NCBI GenBank assembly: GCA_002070755.1
Contig: MWDY01000178.1
Location: 1 to 23,705 of the forward strand
Direction: 5' to 3'
Source of the DNA: Spirochaetes bacterium ADurb.Bin110
GTDB taxonomy: Bacteria > Spirochaetota > Spirochaetia > Treponematales > Rectinemataceae
DNA length: 23,705 nt
The position numbers were made by a program, and so were the translations under genes. The notes beneath the pieces were generated by a model, which was not told the origin of the DNA, ran no database searches, and worked only from the letters and a program-made list of their open reading frames with translations. Numbering within the stretch: position 1 is the first letter of the stretch; each line of letters starts with the position of its first letter. Below are positions 23,473 through 23,705 of the stretch, in pieces.

Positions 23473-23510
23473 AAAGGACTCCTTATGTCAAATCTTGGTA
23501 GATAGTTTTG

Positions 23511-23551
23511 AGCATATGCTAATAATATTGCAGATATAGAGAGAAATTCAA
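23511..23551 (-). promoter_or_regulatory. Candidate Mrp promoter and adjacent palindrome
   Basis: Minus strand TTGAAT (23546-23551), 18-base spacer, TATTAT (23522-23527). The perfect palindrome AGCATATGCT lies at 23511-23520, right at the expected transcription start, where a repressor could bind. Confidence 0.45.
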
Positions 23552-23705
23552 GCCTCCGCATTGCTTTATCAGAAATCTAGATAAAACGAATGAATAGATA
23601 TTTAATTGCAGCTTCCTAGATGTTTCATAGCGGTGATTGATTTTTGCCTCTTGCGTCCGCCCAATGACCAATATATATTGTGTCTTTGCTGGCACAATAC
23701 ACAAT
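23552..23705. other. AT-rich end of window with palindromes
   Basis: No gene recognised. It contains the perfect 12-bp palindrome CAATATATATTG (23669-23680) and an inverted pair ATTGTGT (23677-23683) / ACACAAT (23699-23705), possibly the control region of a gene beyond the edge. Confidence 0.4.

Noticed and set aside
23519..23704. 61-residue minus-strand open frame at the right edge
   Set aside because: No ribosome site or family resemblance; it overlaps the likely mrp promoter.

Overview
The window looks like the chromosome of an anaerobic bacterium of moderate GC content. The basic membrane protein (BMP/PnrA) lipoprotein-like gene at the left edge, the integrase-type and IS1634-type transposon relics, and the radical SAM / DUF134 / PadR / NifX / Mrp gene set would suit a spirochaete such as the Sphaerochaeta–Treponema group. 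That assignment is inference, because there is no rRNA or other taxonomic marker here.

Layout. (1) Positions 1-641: 5' part of a BMP-family substrate-binding protein on the minus strand, with a clear promoter. (2) Positions 1003-3427: a set of genes often seen together in anaerobes: a DUF134 regulator with a zinc ribbon, a COG0731-type radical SAM protein, then convergent PadR and DUF5320 genes. The PadR promoter carries a perfect palindrome in its spacer. (3) Positions 3480-5338: a decayed zone holding two transposase relics joined head to head and a frameshifted gene fragment. (4) Positions 5339-20554: a 15-kb defence island, all on the minus strand. (5) Positions 20616-21190: fragments of a ferritin-like gene and of anmK. 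(6) Positions 21266-23472: a metallo-beta-lactamase-fold protein, a NifX/NifB-like protein and an Mrp/NBP35 ATPase, which usually keep company with the genes of region 2. The defence island and its relic borders therefore appear to have landed inside one metal / iron-sulfur gene neighbourhood.

The island, in transcription order, contains: a SNF2-type helicase with a C-terminal DUF3883 nuclease-like domain; an Abi_2 (AbiD/AbiF) HEPN protein preceded by a small structured RNA; an ABC-type ATPase and RloB pair (AbiL-like) with a 4-nt ATGA overlap; a DUF1156 N6-adenine-type DNA methyltransferase; a DUF262-HNH protein; and a DUF499 P-loop ATPase with an N-terminal Swt1-like HEPN domain. Helicase, DUF1156 methylase and DUF499 ATPase match the predicted restriction-modification-like system that I recall being called Hma (helicase, methylase, ATPase). 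The two smaller modules sit between the helicase and the methylase, so at least two further abortive-infection-type systems are nested in it.

The most interesting element is at 16741-16830. A TTGACA-17-TATATT promoter drives a roughly 55-nt RNA that folds into a long stem with an inner GNRA-capped hairpin and ends in a T-tract, directly before the Abi_2 start codon. It fits the abiF RNA motif and, by inference, an RNA antitoxin for the HEPN toxin. It would also act as a terminator that uncouples the helicase from the downstream genes.
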